Below are positions 48,652 through 60,263 of a stretch of 64,000 nt of DNA, piece after piece. This DNA is from an uncultured Pelagibacteraceae bacterium (GTDB lineage Bacteria > Pseudomonadota > Alphaproteobacteria > Pelagibacterales > Pelagibacteraceae). The translations under genes were made by a program, and so were the position numbers. Below the pieces are notes generated by a model. The model made no database searches. It was not told where the DNA came from and saw nothing but the letters and a program-made list of their open reading frames with translations. The first letter of the stretch is position 1. Every line of letters begins with the position of its first letter. The stretch covers positions 1 through 64,000 of the forward strand of contig CACJNE010000004.1 in NCBI GenBank assembly GCA_902594675.1, in the 5' to 3' direction.

Positions 48652-49002
48652 ATGGACAAAATCTCTTCTCTTCATAAAAATGTAATTAACATTTTGGATT
48701 CAAACAAAGCTTTAGATATTGTTTTAATAGACTTGAATGGAAAATCATCAATAGCTGACCAAATGATTATAGCAAGTGGAACTTCTTCAAGACATATCCA
48801 AGCTTTATCAGAGCAAGTGTATGAATACTTAAAAAAAAATGGTGTAACTAATTGTAAGATTGAAGGAAAAGATAGTAATGATTGGAAACTTGTTGATGGA
48901 ATAGATCTTATAATTCATATTTTTAATCCTGAAAAAAGAAAATTTTACGAAATAGAAAAAATTTGGTCTGAGTTAATACCAAAAGAAAAGGTAATTATAT
49001 GA
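48652..49002 (+). CDS. rsfS: Ribosomal silencing factor RsfS
   Basis: A 116-residue protein that binds L14 and blocks subunit joining when nutrients are low. DMIIASGTSSRHIQALSEQV-type core (here DQMIIASGTSS), EGKDSNDWKLVDGIDLIIHIF and the C-terminal RKFYEIEKIWSE match the family. It overlaps ctpA by 4 bases (ATGA). The rlmH gene that usually follows rsfS is absent. Confidence 0.95.
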   Translation: MDKISSLHKNVINILDSNKALDIVLIDLNGKSSIADQMIIASGTSSRHIQALSEQVYEYLKKNGVTNCKIEGKDSNDWKLVDGIDLIIHIFNPEKRKFYEIEKIWSELIPKEKVII

Positions 49003-50144
49003 TAAAAAAATTTTATATATATTTTTTTTTGTTGTTAATTTTTTTTTTTCAAACAAATTTAGTTAGTTCATCAGAGGAAGATGACATTTATAAAAAAATA
49101 GATATTTTTTCAGAAGTTTTAGATAAAATTAATAAAGAATTTGTTGATGATGTAAATCAAAGTGAGGCTATGGATGCGGCAATCAATGGTGTTTTGCAAT
49201 CTTTAGATCCGTACTCTGCTTATATGACACCAGAGTTATATGAGAGCATGCAAACAGAAACAAGCGGAGAGTTTGGTGGATTAGGAATTGAAGTAAGTAT
49301 GGAGGCTGGAGTTATAAAAGTAATTACTCCAATGGATGACTCACCAGCGGCTAAGGCTGGAGTAAAAGCAGGTGATTACATCGTAAGAATAAATGACATT
49401 CAAGTCCAAGGTAAATCATTAAGCGAAGCAGTTGACATTATGAGGGGGCCAGTGGGAACAGATATAGAAATAACTGTTCGTAGAAGAGGAGAAAGAAAAG
49501 CATTGATTTTCAATATAACGAGAGAAAAAATTAAAGTAGCATCAGTTAAATCTGAAATTTTAGAAGATCAAACTGGTTATATTAGACTTACTTCATTTAA
49601 TGAAAATAGTGGTGACCAAATAAAAGATAAAATTAAAGAATTCAAAAAAAATGAAAAAATTCAAAACTATATTTTAGATTTAAGAAACAATCCTGGTGGA
49701 TTACTTTCCCAAGCTATTAAAATTACAGATTTTTTTATTGATAGTGGAGAGATAGTATCAACCAAGAGTAAAAGAAAATATGAAAGTAGAAAATTTTTTG
49801 CTAAAAAAGGTGATTTAATTGATGGGAATACTATTGTTATTTTAATTAATTATGGTTCTGCATCAGCCTCTGAAATAGTAGCAGGGGCTCTTAAGGATCA
49901 CAAAAGAGCAATAATAATCGGTGAAAATAGCTATGGAAAAGGCTCTGTTCAGTCTATTATTCCATTAAAGAATAAGGGTGCTATTAGACTTACAGTGTCT
50001 AAATACTATTTACCATCAGGAAAATCTATTTCTGAAATAGGTGTATCACCTGACATTGAAGTAGCTGAAGGATCTAGTAACTTTAGAATAAATACTGATT
50101 CTGATAATCAACTCCAATTTGCTTTAAAACTTCTTAACGGCTAA
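48999..50144 (+). CDS. ctpA: C-terminal processing peptidase (S41 family)
   Basis: A 381-residue periplasmic serine protease with a signal peptide (about 1-24). The PDZ domain (about 85-165) includes GGLGIEVSM and SPAAKAGVKAGD. The catalytic Ser is in NYGSASASEIVAGALKDHKRA and the Lys in GENSYGKGSVQ. Such proteases trim or degrade periplasmic and cell-wall enzymes. Typical alphaproteobacterial position before rppH, which starts one base after its stop. Confidence 0.94.
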   Translation: MIKKFYIYFFLLLIFFFQTNLVSSSEEDDIYKKIDIFSEVLDKINKEFVDDVNQSEAMDAAINGVLQSLDPYSAYMTPELYESMQTETSGEFGGLGIEVSMEAGVIKVITPMDDSPAAKAGVKAGDYIVRINDIQVQGKSLSEAVDIMRGPVGTDIEITVRRRGERKALIFNITREKIKVASVKSEILEDQTGYIRLTSFNENSGDQIKDKIKEFKKNEKIQNYILDLRNNPGGLLSQAIKITDFFIDSGEIVSTKSKRKYESRKFFAKKGDLIDGNTIVILINYGSASASEIVAGALKDHKRAIIIGENSYGKGSVQSIIPLKNKGAIRLTVSKYYLPSGKSISEIGVSPDIEVAEGSSNFRINTDSDNQLQFALKLLNG

Positions 50145-50145
50145 C

Positions 50146-50625
50146 ATGAGAGAGAAATATAAAAATTTACCACTTAGAAGTGGCGTAGGTATAGTTGTTT
50201 TAAATAAAGAAAATAAAGTTTTTGTTGCAAAAAGAATAGATAATAAGAAGAACTTTTGGCAAATGCCTCAGGGAGGAGTTGATAAAGGAGAAAACCTTTA
50301 TGAAGCAGCTATAAGAGAACTAGATGAAGAGACTAGTATAAAGTCAGTAAGTTTAATTAAAAAAATAGATGGTTTATTAACTTACCATTTACCAGATGAA
50401 CTTTTGGGAATTATTTGGAAAGGTAAATTTAAAGGACAAGAACAGCAATGGTATATTATGAGATTTAATGGTGAAGAAAAGGAGATTAATATTAAAACTA
50501 AACACCCAGAGTTTCTTGAATGGAAGTGGGTAGATATTGACGAAATTACTAATTTAGTCGTAACATTTAAACTTCATGTATATGAGAAAATTCAGAAGGA
50601 AGTTAAAAAAATATTAGTTAATTGA
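50146..50625 (+). CDS. rppH: RNA pyrophosphohydrolase (Nudix)
   Basis: A 159-residue enzyme removing pyrophosphate from mRNA 5' ends and so starting RNA decay. The Nudix box is complete: GGVDKGENLYEAAIRELDEE. WQMPQGGVD, LPDELLGIIWKGKFKGQEQQWY and the C-terminal part match RppH. It ends the plus-strand operon that begins at rplU and overlaps convergent atpC by 12 bases. Confidence 0.95.
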   Translation: MREKYKNLPLRSGVGIVVLNKENKVFVAKRIDNKKNFWQMPQGGVDKGENLYEAAIRELDEETSIKSVSLIKKIDGLLTYHLPDELLGIIWKGKFKGQEQQWYIMRFNGEEKEINIKTKHPEFLEWKWVDIDEITNLVVTFKLHVYEKIQKEVKKILVN

Positions 50626-51005
50626 TTTTAATACTTCAATTTTCTGATCTAACAAATATTTTGCTTGATCACTGATCTCAGACTTACTTAATTCTTCCTC
50701 TGCTGATTTCATAATTTCTGAAATTTTTTGTTTATCAATATCTTTCAAATTAAAAATAAGACTTGTAAGTATAGAAAGATTATTATTTTTAAATTCAATT
50801 ATGCCATCATTCACATAGTAGCTATCCTCTCCAGACTTAGAATAGATCTTGATTATTCCAGGTTTTAAAAAAGATATGATAGAAATATGGTCCTTTAAAA
50901 TTCCAATTTCTCCTTCAAATGCAGGCGCGACTACTTCGGTAACATCTTTTTTAGATAAAAATGACTTTTCAGGGTTTACTATTTCTAGTGAGTATTCTTC
51001 GCTCA

Positions 51006-51006
<1 letters not shown>
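50614..51006 (-). CDS. atpC: F1-ATPase epsilon subunit
   Basis: A 130-residue central-stalk subunit. The N-terminal beta-sandwich has LEIVNPEKSFLSKKDVTEVVAPAFEGEIGILKDH; the C-terminal helical region (about 88-130) is present. It overlaps atpD by one base and is the last gene of the atp operon. Confidence 0.94.
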
Positions 51007-53302
<2,296 letters not shown>

Positions 53303-53307
53303 TATTT

Positions 53308-54843
53308 TTATGATTTAAAATCTTTCTTAAGTTCAAGAATAATTTCGTTCAATTCCTTTTCTTTATCTTCTTCAAGTTTTCCAGAGCTTGAGATTGAATC
53401 AATTATGTCTGATTTTTCAGCTTTACATTTTTCAATAATTTTATTCTCAAAACTAGCTATGTCTTTCTGATCTATATCATCAAGATGTCCTTTTACTCCA
53501 CAAAATACAGAAATTACTTGTTCTGCAACTGTCATTGGAGAATATTGATTTTGTTTTAAAAGTTCAGTCAATTTTGAACCTCTATTGAGTAATTTCTGAG
53601 TAGATGCATCAAGATCGGAACCAAATTGTGCAAATGCTGCCATTTCACGATATTGTGCTAGTTCTAACTTCATTGAGCCAGATACCTTTTTCATCGCTTT
53701 AGTTTGAGCTGAAGACCCAACTCTTGATACAGACAAACCAACATTTATCGCTGGTCTTATACCTTGGTTAAATAGTTCAGTTTCAAGGAATATTTGACCA
53801 TCAGTAATTGAAATAACATTTGTTGGTATAAATGCCGATACATCTCCACCTTGAGTTTCAATAATTGGAAGTGCCGTTAAAGATCCTCCACCATGCTCGT
53901 CTCCCAATTTTGCAGCTCTTTCAAGCAATCTGCTGTGTAAGTAAAAGACATCACCAGGATAAGCTTCTCTCCCTGGTGGTCTTCTTAATAAAAGAGACAT
54001 TTGTCTATAAGCCACTGCCTGTTTTGATAAATCATCATATATTATCAAAGCATGCATACCATTATCTCTAAAGTACTCGCCCATAGCACATCCAGTATAT
54101 GGAGCTAGAAATTGTAAAGGTGCTGCATCTGATGCGGTAGCAGCAACTATCGTTGTATACTCCATTGCACCCGCTTCTTCTAAAGTTTTTTCAATTTGTC
54201 TAACAGTTGAACGTTTTTGACCTACAGCAACATAAATACAATAAAGTTTTATCTTCTCATCACCAGACTCATTAATTTTCTTCTGATTTATAATGGCATC
54301 TATAGCTACGGCTGTTTTACCAGTTTGTCTATCGCCAATGATTAGTTCTCTTTGACCTCTCCCGATTGGAACTAAACTATCAATTGATTTAAGCCCAGTC
54401 TGCATTGGCTCACTTACAGATTTACGTGGAATAATACCAGGAGCTTTTACCTCAACCCTACTTCTTTTTACACTTTTATCTAAAGCACCTTTTCCATCAA
54501 TTGGATTTCCCAAACCGTCAACAACTCTACCTAATAATTCTTTTCCAACTGGTGTATCTACAATTGCACCTGTTCTTTTTACAGTGTCTCCCTCTTTTAC
54601 AGCTTTATCATCCCCAAAAATTACAACCCCTACATTTTCACTCTCAAGATTTAAGGCCATACCTTTTGATCCATCAGAAAACTCTACCATCTCACCAGCT
54701 TGAACATTATCTAATCCATAAATTCTCGCTATACCATCACCCACAGACAAAACTTGTCCTACTTCAGTGACCTCAGCTTTATCGCCAAATTTTTTAATTT
54801 GTTCTTTTAATATTTTTGTAACCTCTGAAGGATTTATTTCCAT
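53308..54843 (-). CDS. atpA: F1-ATPase alpha subunit
   Basis: A 511-residue non-catalytic nucleotide-binding subunit. P-loop [46 protein letters not shown] and the arginine-finger region [15 protein letters not shown] segment (here [16 protein letters not shown]) are intact. One base after it comes the atpH stop region; the operon is tightly packed. Confidence 0.98.
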   Translation of the reverse strand: MEINPSEVTKILKEQIKKFGDKAEVTEVGQVLSVGDGIARIYGLDNVQAGEMVEFSDGSKGMALNLESENVGVVIFGDDKAVKEGDTVKRTGAIVDTPVGKELLGRVVDGLGNPIDGKGALDKSVKRSRVEVKAPGIIPRKSVSEPMQTGLKSIDSLVPIGRGQRELIIGDRQTGKTAVAIDAIINQKKINESGDEKIKLYCIYVAVGQKRSTVRQIEKTLEEAGAMEYTTIVAATASDAAPLQFLAPYTGCAMGEYFRDNGMHALIIYDDLSKQAVAYRQMSLLLRRPPGREAYPGDVFYLHSRLLERAAKLGDEHGGGSLTALPIIETQGGDVSAFIPTNVISITDGQIFLETELFNQGIRPAINVGLSVSRVGSSAQTKAMKKVSGSMKLELAQYREMAAFAQFGSDLDASTQKLLNRGSKLTELLKQNQYSPMTVAEQVISVFCGVKGHLDDIDQKDIASFENKIIEKCKAEKSDIIDSISSSGKLEEDKEKELNEIILELKKDFKS

Positions 54844-55401
54844 TTAAGCCTCTATCATTGTATTTTCGATTTGTTGCAATTTATTTTTAATAGAGGTGTC
54901 AACCATAATACTTCCGACTTGTATTATTAAACCTCCAATTAAACTTTTATCATACTTATAGTCTAATTTTATTTTTTTGCTAAAGTTCTGAGCTAATTCA
55001 TTTTTAATTTTGCTTACTTGATCATCTGATAAATCTTTTGAAGATATTAATTCTGCTTTAATCTCACCTCTTTTTTTTGAACAGGTATCAACGAAATCTT
55101 TTAGAATTGTTTTTAGATAAAAAAATCTTCTTTTTATAATTAAAAATCCTAAAAACTTTGATAACAAAATATTGAATTTATAAATATTTGAAATTTTACT
55201 TATTACATTTTGTAAGTCATTTACTGAGTTAGTTGGATCTTTTATTAATGACTTAAAGTCTTCACTGTCATCTATTAATTTTAATATAGAGATTGATTGA
55301 TTTTCAATCTCCTCTATTACACTAACCTCTTTTGCCAACTCATATAAAGCCAAAGAATACCTGCTAGCTGTGGTTACTGAAAAATTGTTATTTTTGCTCA
55401 A
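54844..55401 (-). CDS. atpH: F1-ATPase delta subunit
   Basis: A 185-residue peripheral-stalk subunit linking F1 to F0. It opens ASRYSLALYELAKE and ends GGLIIQVGSIMVDTSIKNKLQQIE, the family's C-terminal signature. The start codon is TTG at 55401, with GAGAG about nine bases upstream. First gene of the atp operon. F0 genes are absent here, as in other alphaproteobacteria where they sit apart. Confidence 0.95.
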   Translation of the reverse strand: MSKNNNFSVTTASRYSLALYELAKEVSVIEEIENQSISILKLIDDSEDFKSLIKDPTNSVNDLQNVISKISNIYKFNILLSKFLGFLIIKRRFFYLKTILKDFVDTCSKKRGEIKAELISSKDLSDDQVSKIKNELAQNFSKKIKLDYKYDKSLIGGLIIQVGSIMVDTSIKNKLQQIENTMIEA

Positions 55402-55435
55402 TTTAAACTCTCTATAATTCGATGATTTTCTGGAT

Positions 55436-55464
55436 TAAGTAGCACATGAGTATGATGTCTTCAA
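55436..55464 (-). promoter_or_regulatory. Possible promoter of the atpHAGDC operon
   Basis: On the minus strand TTGAAG (55459-55464), a 17-base spacer and TACTTA (55436-55441) precede atpH. Transcription would begin near 55429, 28 bases before the TTG start. The -10 is a moderate match, so this is tentative. Confidence 0.4.
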
Positions 55465-55499
55465 GTATCAGATTTATTATTTAATACCTATTTTGTCTC

Positions 55500-57455
55500 T
55501 TAATTAAAGGTTATTGGATCAACATCAACCGTCAGTTTTATTTCGGGTGACAATTTATGTTTATTTAATATATCACCCAATTTTTTCTGAATTATTGACC
55601 CTTTTTTTGATCTTATTAAGAACCTTTGTCTGTACTTACTCTTAACTTTGTAAATAGGAGCATTTACTGGTCCCAAGACTCTATCATCAAGAGAATTTAA
55701 GAGCTTATTTTTAAAACTTTGTGACTCTTTTTCTAAAATATTTTCTTTTGATGAAGTAAGTATTATTGAAACAAACCTTTCATATGGTGGCAGATTATTT
55801 TTCTCTCTTAGTTTTAATTCGTTATCTAAAAAAATAAAAGGATCATTGTTAGTAATTTGATTTATAGTATTTTTATCAATACCATAAGTTTGAAAATATA
55901 CTTTAGCTGGTTTTCCAGTTCTACCCGCTCTTCCTGATAATTGGTGATATAGTTGAAGATTTTTTTCTGCACTTCTTAGGTCATGTCCATTCGATGCAAG
56001 GTCAATATCCAAAACAACAATACAATTTAAATTTGGAAAATGAAAACCTTTAGATATCAACTGTGTACCAATTAAGATATCAACTTCACCATTCAATATT
56101 CTTTCAAGTTGATATTTAGATGATTTTTTATTCATCGTATCACTAGAAAAAATTGATATATTTTTATTTGGAAATTTTGCCTTTACTTCTTCGGCAATTC
56201 TTTCAACCCCAGGTCCACTGAAAACAAAATCACAAATACCACCTTTTATACAACTTCTATTTAATTTGTTTTTGAAGCCGCAATAATGACAAAGCAAAGT
56301 GTTTTTGTGTTTATGAAAAACTAAATTTATTGAACAATTTGGACAAGAATAAACTTTCACACAATTTTTACACAAGACATAGGGGGCAAAGCCCCTTCTG
56401 TTCATGAAAAATAAAACTTGATCCTTTTTTTTCAGGTGATCTTGAACTTTAATCAAAGTTTCTGAAGCAATCCATGATTGCTTATCTAGTTTATTTTTTT
56501 TTAAATCAATTATTTCAAATGAAGGATGATTTGCATCTTTATATCTTTTGGTTAATCTTGAAATTGAATATTTGTTACTTTTAATATTTGCGTAAGTCTC
56601 AATAGACGGAACTGCAGTCACAAGGTTTATAGGAATATTTTCAAAATTTGCCCTAGCTATTGCCATATCTCTAGCATTGTAAATTACACCTTCATCTTGC
56701 TTAAACGATTGATCATGCTCCTCATCAACTATTATTAACCCTAATTTTTTAAATGGGAGAAATAGAGACGATCTAGCTCCTATAACAACTTTTATTATCC
56801 CAGATGAAATACCACTCCAAATAATTTTCTTTTTTTTTGGAGATATTCCAGAATGCCAAATAGCCGGCCTAAAACCAAAAAATTCTTCAAATTTTTTTTC
56901 GAACTCTGTAGTGAGTCCGATTTCAGGTAACAAAATTAAAGTTTGTTTGTCTTTTTTTAGCATTTCCTCTATTTGTTTGAAATATACAATGGTTTTTCCA
57001 GATCCAGTTGTACCTTGAAGTAGGTGAACTCTAAATTGGTCATCTTTTTTTAACATTTCTCTAAACACTCTATCTTGATCGTGAGAAAGTCTAAAAGTTT
57101 GAGTATTTACTTTATTGTTAAATATTAAATACTCTTTATTATCAAATTTTGGTATTGCATCTCCTCCAAGCAAATGAAGTTTTAATGACATTCCAACAGG
57201 CACCAAATTATAACTCGAAAACCAATTTAAAAATTTTATTGTCTCTATTTTTAAAGGATCTACATTAATGATAGATTTAATTTTTTTAAGTTTAAAACTT
57301 TTTTTAGTTTTTTGTTCATACAAATTCCAGATGACACCAGTTAAATCTTTTCTGCCAAATGGAACTTTTACATATGTTCCTGGGCTCAGTTTTTTGTCAC
57401 TTTCATAAGTAAATGCGTGGTTAAAAATGTTTGGTAATAAAACTGGAATTTGCAT
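55500..57455 (-). CDS. priA: Primosomal protein N' (replication restart helicase PriA)
   Basis: A 651-residue helicase, shorter than the usual 730. The N-terminal DNA-binding domain is PVLLPNIFNHAFTYE; P-loop GTTGSGKTIVYF, DEEH box, and C-terminal helicase motifs QLSGRAGRTGKP follow. The zinc-binding insertion (starting CKNCVKVYSCPNC) has Cys pairs spaced x2, x2, x2, but the last pair reads CIKGGIC (x5) instead of x2. Precedes the atp operon as in many alphaproteobacteria. Confidence 0.95.
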   Translation of the reverse strand: MQIPVLLPNIFNHAFTYESDKKLSPGTYVKVPFGRKDLTGVIWNLYEQKTKKSFKLKKIKSIINVDPLKIETIKFLNWFSSYNLVPVGMSLKLHLLGGDAIPKFDNKEYLIFNNKVNTQTFRLSHDQDRVFREMLKKDDQFRVHLLQGTTGSGKTIVYFKQIEEMLKKDKQTLILLPEIGLTTEFEKKFEEFFGFRPAIWHSGISPKKKKIIWSGISSGIIKVVIGARSSLFLPFKKLGLIIVDEEHDQSFKQDEGVIYNARDMAIARANFENIPINLVTAVPSIETYANIKSNKYSISRLTKRYKDANHPSFEIIDLKKNKLDKQSWIASETLIKVQDHLKKKDQVLFFMNRRGFAPYVLCKNCVKVYSCPNCSINLVFHKHKNTLLCHYCGFKNKLNRSCIKGGICDFVFSGPGVERIAEEVKAKFPNKNISIFSSDTMNKKSSKYQLERILNGEVDILIGTQLISKGFHFPNLNCIVVLDIDLASNGHDLRSAEKNLQLYHQLSGRAGRTGKPAKVYFQTYGIDKNTINQITNNDPFIFLDNELKLREKNNLPPYERFVSIILTSSKENILEKESQSFKNKLLNSLDDRVLGPVNAPIYKVKSKYRQRFLIRSKKGSIIQKKLGDILNKHKLSPEIKLTVDVDPITFN

Positions 57456-58808
57456 TTATTTTAACCAGTTATATTTATCTTGGTAATTATTGAATAAATT
57501 ATAGTATTGTGAATATTTCTTATGATCATAACTATTTATCTTATCTCGAATTTGGATATTACTTGTTGTTCTAATATCCAGATCGTGTCTCTTATAAAAC
57601 TCAAGAACATTAGAATTCCATTTTATATTACAAAAATTAAATATATCTTTTGAAACTTCTTCTTTGTTTTTAGTTAAATACTCTAGGGAAATATCAAAAA
57701 TTTTATCTGGATATTTTTTTTTGAAGTAATCCATTATTTTTTTATAGTTTTCTATATACTTAATTATGTTTTCTATACTATGAGTCCAGGATAAATCAGG
57801 TAATAACGATTGATAAATACCGACTATTGAATCTTTAAGGTTTCTATGGCAATGTAGGAAACGAGCTTTAGGAAAAATACTTAATATAAATTCTATATTA
57901 AAAAAATTTTCTAAAGACTTATCTACAAAATTTATTGTTTTATTTTTTATCAATGAAAACTGAGAATATTTTTTATATACGAAATCTTGGAATTCATTAA
58001 CTTTAAAATAAAATATATTTTGGCTTTCAATATTAGATAATATTTTAGATGAAAGTTGGTTAAGTACTCCCATGTTAATAAAGGCGCTCTCTCCAAATGA
58101 TGGGATTTTATCCTCAGACGATGTAATAATCGCCTCAACTAAAGTTGATCCTGATCTAGGCAAACCGATTATAAATATTGGTGAAATATTATTAAACAGA
58201 TTATTTTTTTTATTATTATCTATAAAATTTGGTTGATTGTAGTGCTCTAAAATTATTTTTGAGTAATATTTTTGTGATTGGAGATTATACTCTTTTTTAA
58301 AATTAAAACAAATATTGTGAGCATTGTTTAAAAAAAACAATTCCCTATCAAGATTGCCATCATTTTTCTCTTTTTTAGACATTAAAAAATCAGATAAAAA
58401 TTTTTCTAAAATATTTGCTTTTGGGTTCTCATTAATTTTTTTGATTACTTCAAAGTGGTTCTCTTTTAGAAAGTTCGGATTTAATGTGAAAATTCCGTAA
58501 TAAGCTCTTATATCTCTTATGTTTATTTCTAACACTTTAAGATAAGTTGATAATGATTTTTCTATATCACCTGTAGACTGTTGCAGGAATGCAATTTTAA
58601 GGTATGTATTTAAAGATCTAGAATCTATTTTTATACACTTTTTGAAGTATTTTAAACTTAGTTTAATTTTTTTTAATTCAAAATTAATAACTCCAAGATT
58701 ATAATTAATTTCAAAACTATTATTATTTTTATATAAATCTAGAAATACTTTCTCAGCATCCTTAAAATTTTTTTGCGAAAGAAATTTTTTACCTAAATCT
58801 ATACTCAT
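57456..58808 (-). CDS. TPR-repeat sulfotransferase family protein
   Basis: About 450 residues. The N-terminal third contains tetratricopeptide repeats (NYNLGVINFELKKIKLSLKYFKKCI is one). The C-terminal domain is a sulfotransferase: PAPS 5'-phosphosulfate loop FIIGLPRSGSTLVEAII and a 3'-phosphate segment ARFLHCHRNLKDSIVGIYQSLL. It could sulfate a protein or cell-surface glycan; the acceptor is unknown. The ATG at 58808 is preferred over an in-frame GTG at 58823. One base separates it from priA, an odd partner; the other neighbour is lpd. Confidence 0.85.
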   Translation of the reverse strand: MSIDLGKKFLSQKNFKDAEKVFLDLYKNNNSFEINYNLGVINFELKKIKLSLKYFKKCIKIDSRSLNTYLKIAFLQQSTGDIEKSLSTYLKVLEINIRDIRAYYGIFTLNPNFLKENHFEVIKKINENPKANILEKFLSDFLMSKKEKNDGNLDRELFFLNNAHNICFNFKKEYNLQSQKYYSKIILEHYNQPNFIDNNKKNNLFNNISPIFIIGLPRSGSTLVEAIITSSEDKIPSFGESAFINMGVLNQLSSKILSNIESQNIFYFKVNEFQDFVYKKYSQFSLIKNKTINFVDKSLENFFNIEFILSIFPKARFLHCHRNLKDSIVGIYQSLLPDLSWTHSIENIIKYIENYKKIMDYFKKKYPDKIFDISLEYLTKNKEEVSKDIFNFCNIKWNSNVLEFYKRHDLDIRTTSNIQIRDKINSYDHKKYSQYYNLFNNYQDKYNWLK

Positions 58809-58868
58809 TCTTAAATATATCACTACTTTATGATTTACATAATGAAAGATATGATTTTTAAATTTGAT

Positions 58869-60263
58869 CTAAGAGTGAATTTGTCTCTTATCTACAGATA
58901 ATGCTGCTTCCTTAATTGCCTCTGAAAAAGTTGGATGTGCGTGACAAGTTCTTGCAATATCTTCAGAACTTGCTCCAAACTCCATAGCAACAGACATCTC
59001 AGCAATCATTTCTCCAGCATGTGGACCTATAATATGCACACCTAAAACACGATCTGTTGAACTATCAGCTAATATTTTTACGAATCCCTCAGGCTCGTTT
59101 ATTGCCTTAGCTCTTGAATTTGCCATAAAAGGAAATTTTCCAATTTTATAACTGATATTTTTTTCTTTAAGCTGCTCCTCATTTTCACCTACATACGCAA
59201 CTTCTGGAGATGTATATATTACTCCTGGAATCAAGTTATAATTCACATGTCCAGATTGACCTGCAATTAGTTCTGCAACAGCAATCCCTTCTTCCTCTGC
59301 CTTGTGAGCAAGCATAGGACCATCTATCACATCACCTATTGCGTAAATATTTTTTATATTTGTTTCAAAATTTTTATCAACTTTAATTCTGCCTTTTTTG
59401 TCCAGACTAATACCAATGTTATCCAAATTTAAATTATCAGTGTAAGGTTTTCTACCTACTGAAATAAGAACAACATCTGCTTCTAACTTACTTTTTTTTC
59501 CTTCATTTGAAATTTCAACAATAACTCCTTCACTATTTTTAGAAATTTTTTCAACCTTAGTTTTTAAATCAAATTTAATATTTTGTTTTTTCAAAATTTT
59601 CATAAACTCACTTGAAATTTCTTTATCTAATCCAGGAGTAATATGATCTAGATACTCTATAACTTGAACCTCAGTTCCCAATCGCGACCAAACTGATCCC
59701 ATTTCTAAACCAATATAACCACCACCTACAACAATCATTTTTTTTGGTAGCTTGGAAATAGACAATGCGCCTGTAGAGGATAGTATTTGCTTTTCATCAA
59801 ACTCTATACCAGGAATAGGTAAAGGGGCAGAGCCAGTACTAATAATTATTTTGTCAGACTTTATTTTTATTTCTTGATTATTATTTTTTACTAATATTTC
59901 ATCTTTTTTAATTAATGTTCCAGTTCCCTTAATGTATGCGACCTTGTTTTTTTTAAATAAAAATTCCACACCTTTTGTCAACGTCGATACTGATTTTTCT
60001 TTATTTTCCATCATTTTTTTTAAATTTAGTTTTATCTCACCCGTTTCAATACCAATATCAGCAAAATTTTTAGCTTTATAAAAATTCTCAGAGAGATTTA
60101 ATAAACTTTTTGATGGTATACATCCAATATTTAAACAAGTTCCTCCTAAAGATCCTCTTGACTCAATACATGCAGTGTTTAGGCCTAATTGAGCCAATCT
60201 TATAGCACAAACGTATCCTGCAGGACCACCACCAATTACTGTAACATCAAATTTATCAGCCAT
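58869..60263 (-). CDS. lpd: Dihydrolipoyl dehydrogenase (E3)
   Basis: A 464-residue FAD enzyme re-oxidising lipoamide. FAD-binding GGGPAGYVCAIRLAQLG, redox disulfide GGTCLNIGCIPSK, NAD motif VGGGYIGLEMGSVW, and the His-Glu pair in HAHPTFSEAIKE are present. It directly follows sucB, overlapping by one base, so it serves the 2-oxoglutarate dehydrogenase complex and perhaps others. Confidence 0.97.
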   Translation of the reverse strand: MADKFDVTVIGGGPAGYVCAIRLAQLGLNTACIESRGSLGGTCLNIGCIPSKSLLNLSENFYKAKNFADIGIETGEIKLNLKKMMENKEKSVSTLTKGVEFLFKKNKVAYIKGTGTLIKKDEILVKNNNQEIKIKSDKIIISTGSAPLPIPGIEFDEKQILSSTGALSISKLPKKMIVVGGGYIGLEMGSVWSRLGTEVQVIEYLDHITPGLDKEISSEFMKILKKQNIKFDLKTKVEKISKNSEGVIVEISNEGKKSKLEADVVLISVGRKPYTDNLNLDNIGISLDKKGRIKVDKNFETNIKNIYAIGDVIDGPMLAHKAEEEGIAVAELIAGQSGHVNYNLIPGVIYTSPEVAYVGENEEQLKEKNISYKIGKFPFMANSRAKAINEPEGFVKILADSSTDRVLGVHIIGPHAGEMIAEMSVAMEFGASSEDIARTCHAHPTFSEAIKEAALSVDKRQIHS

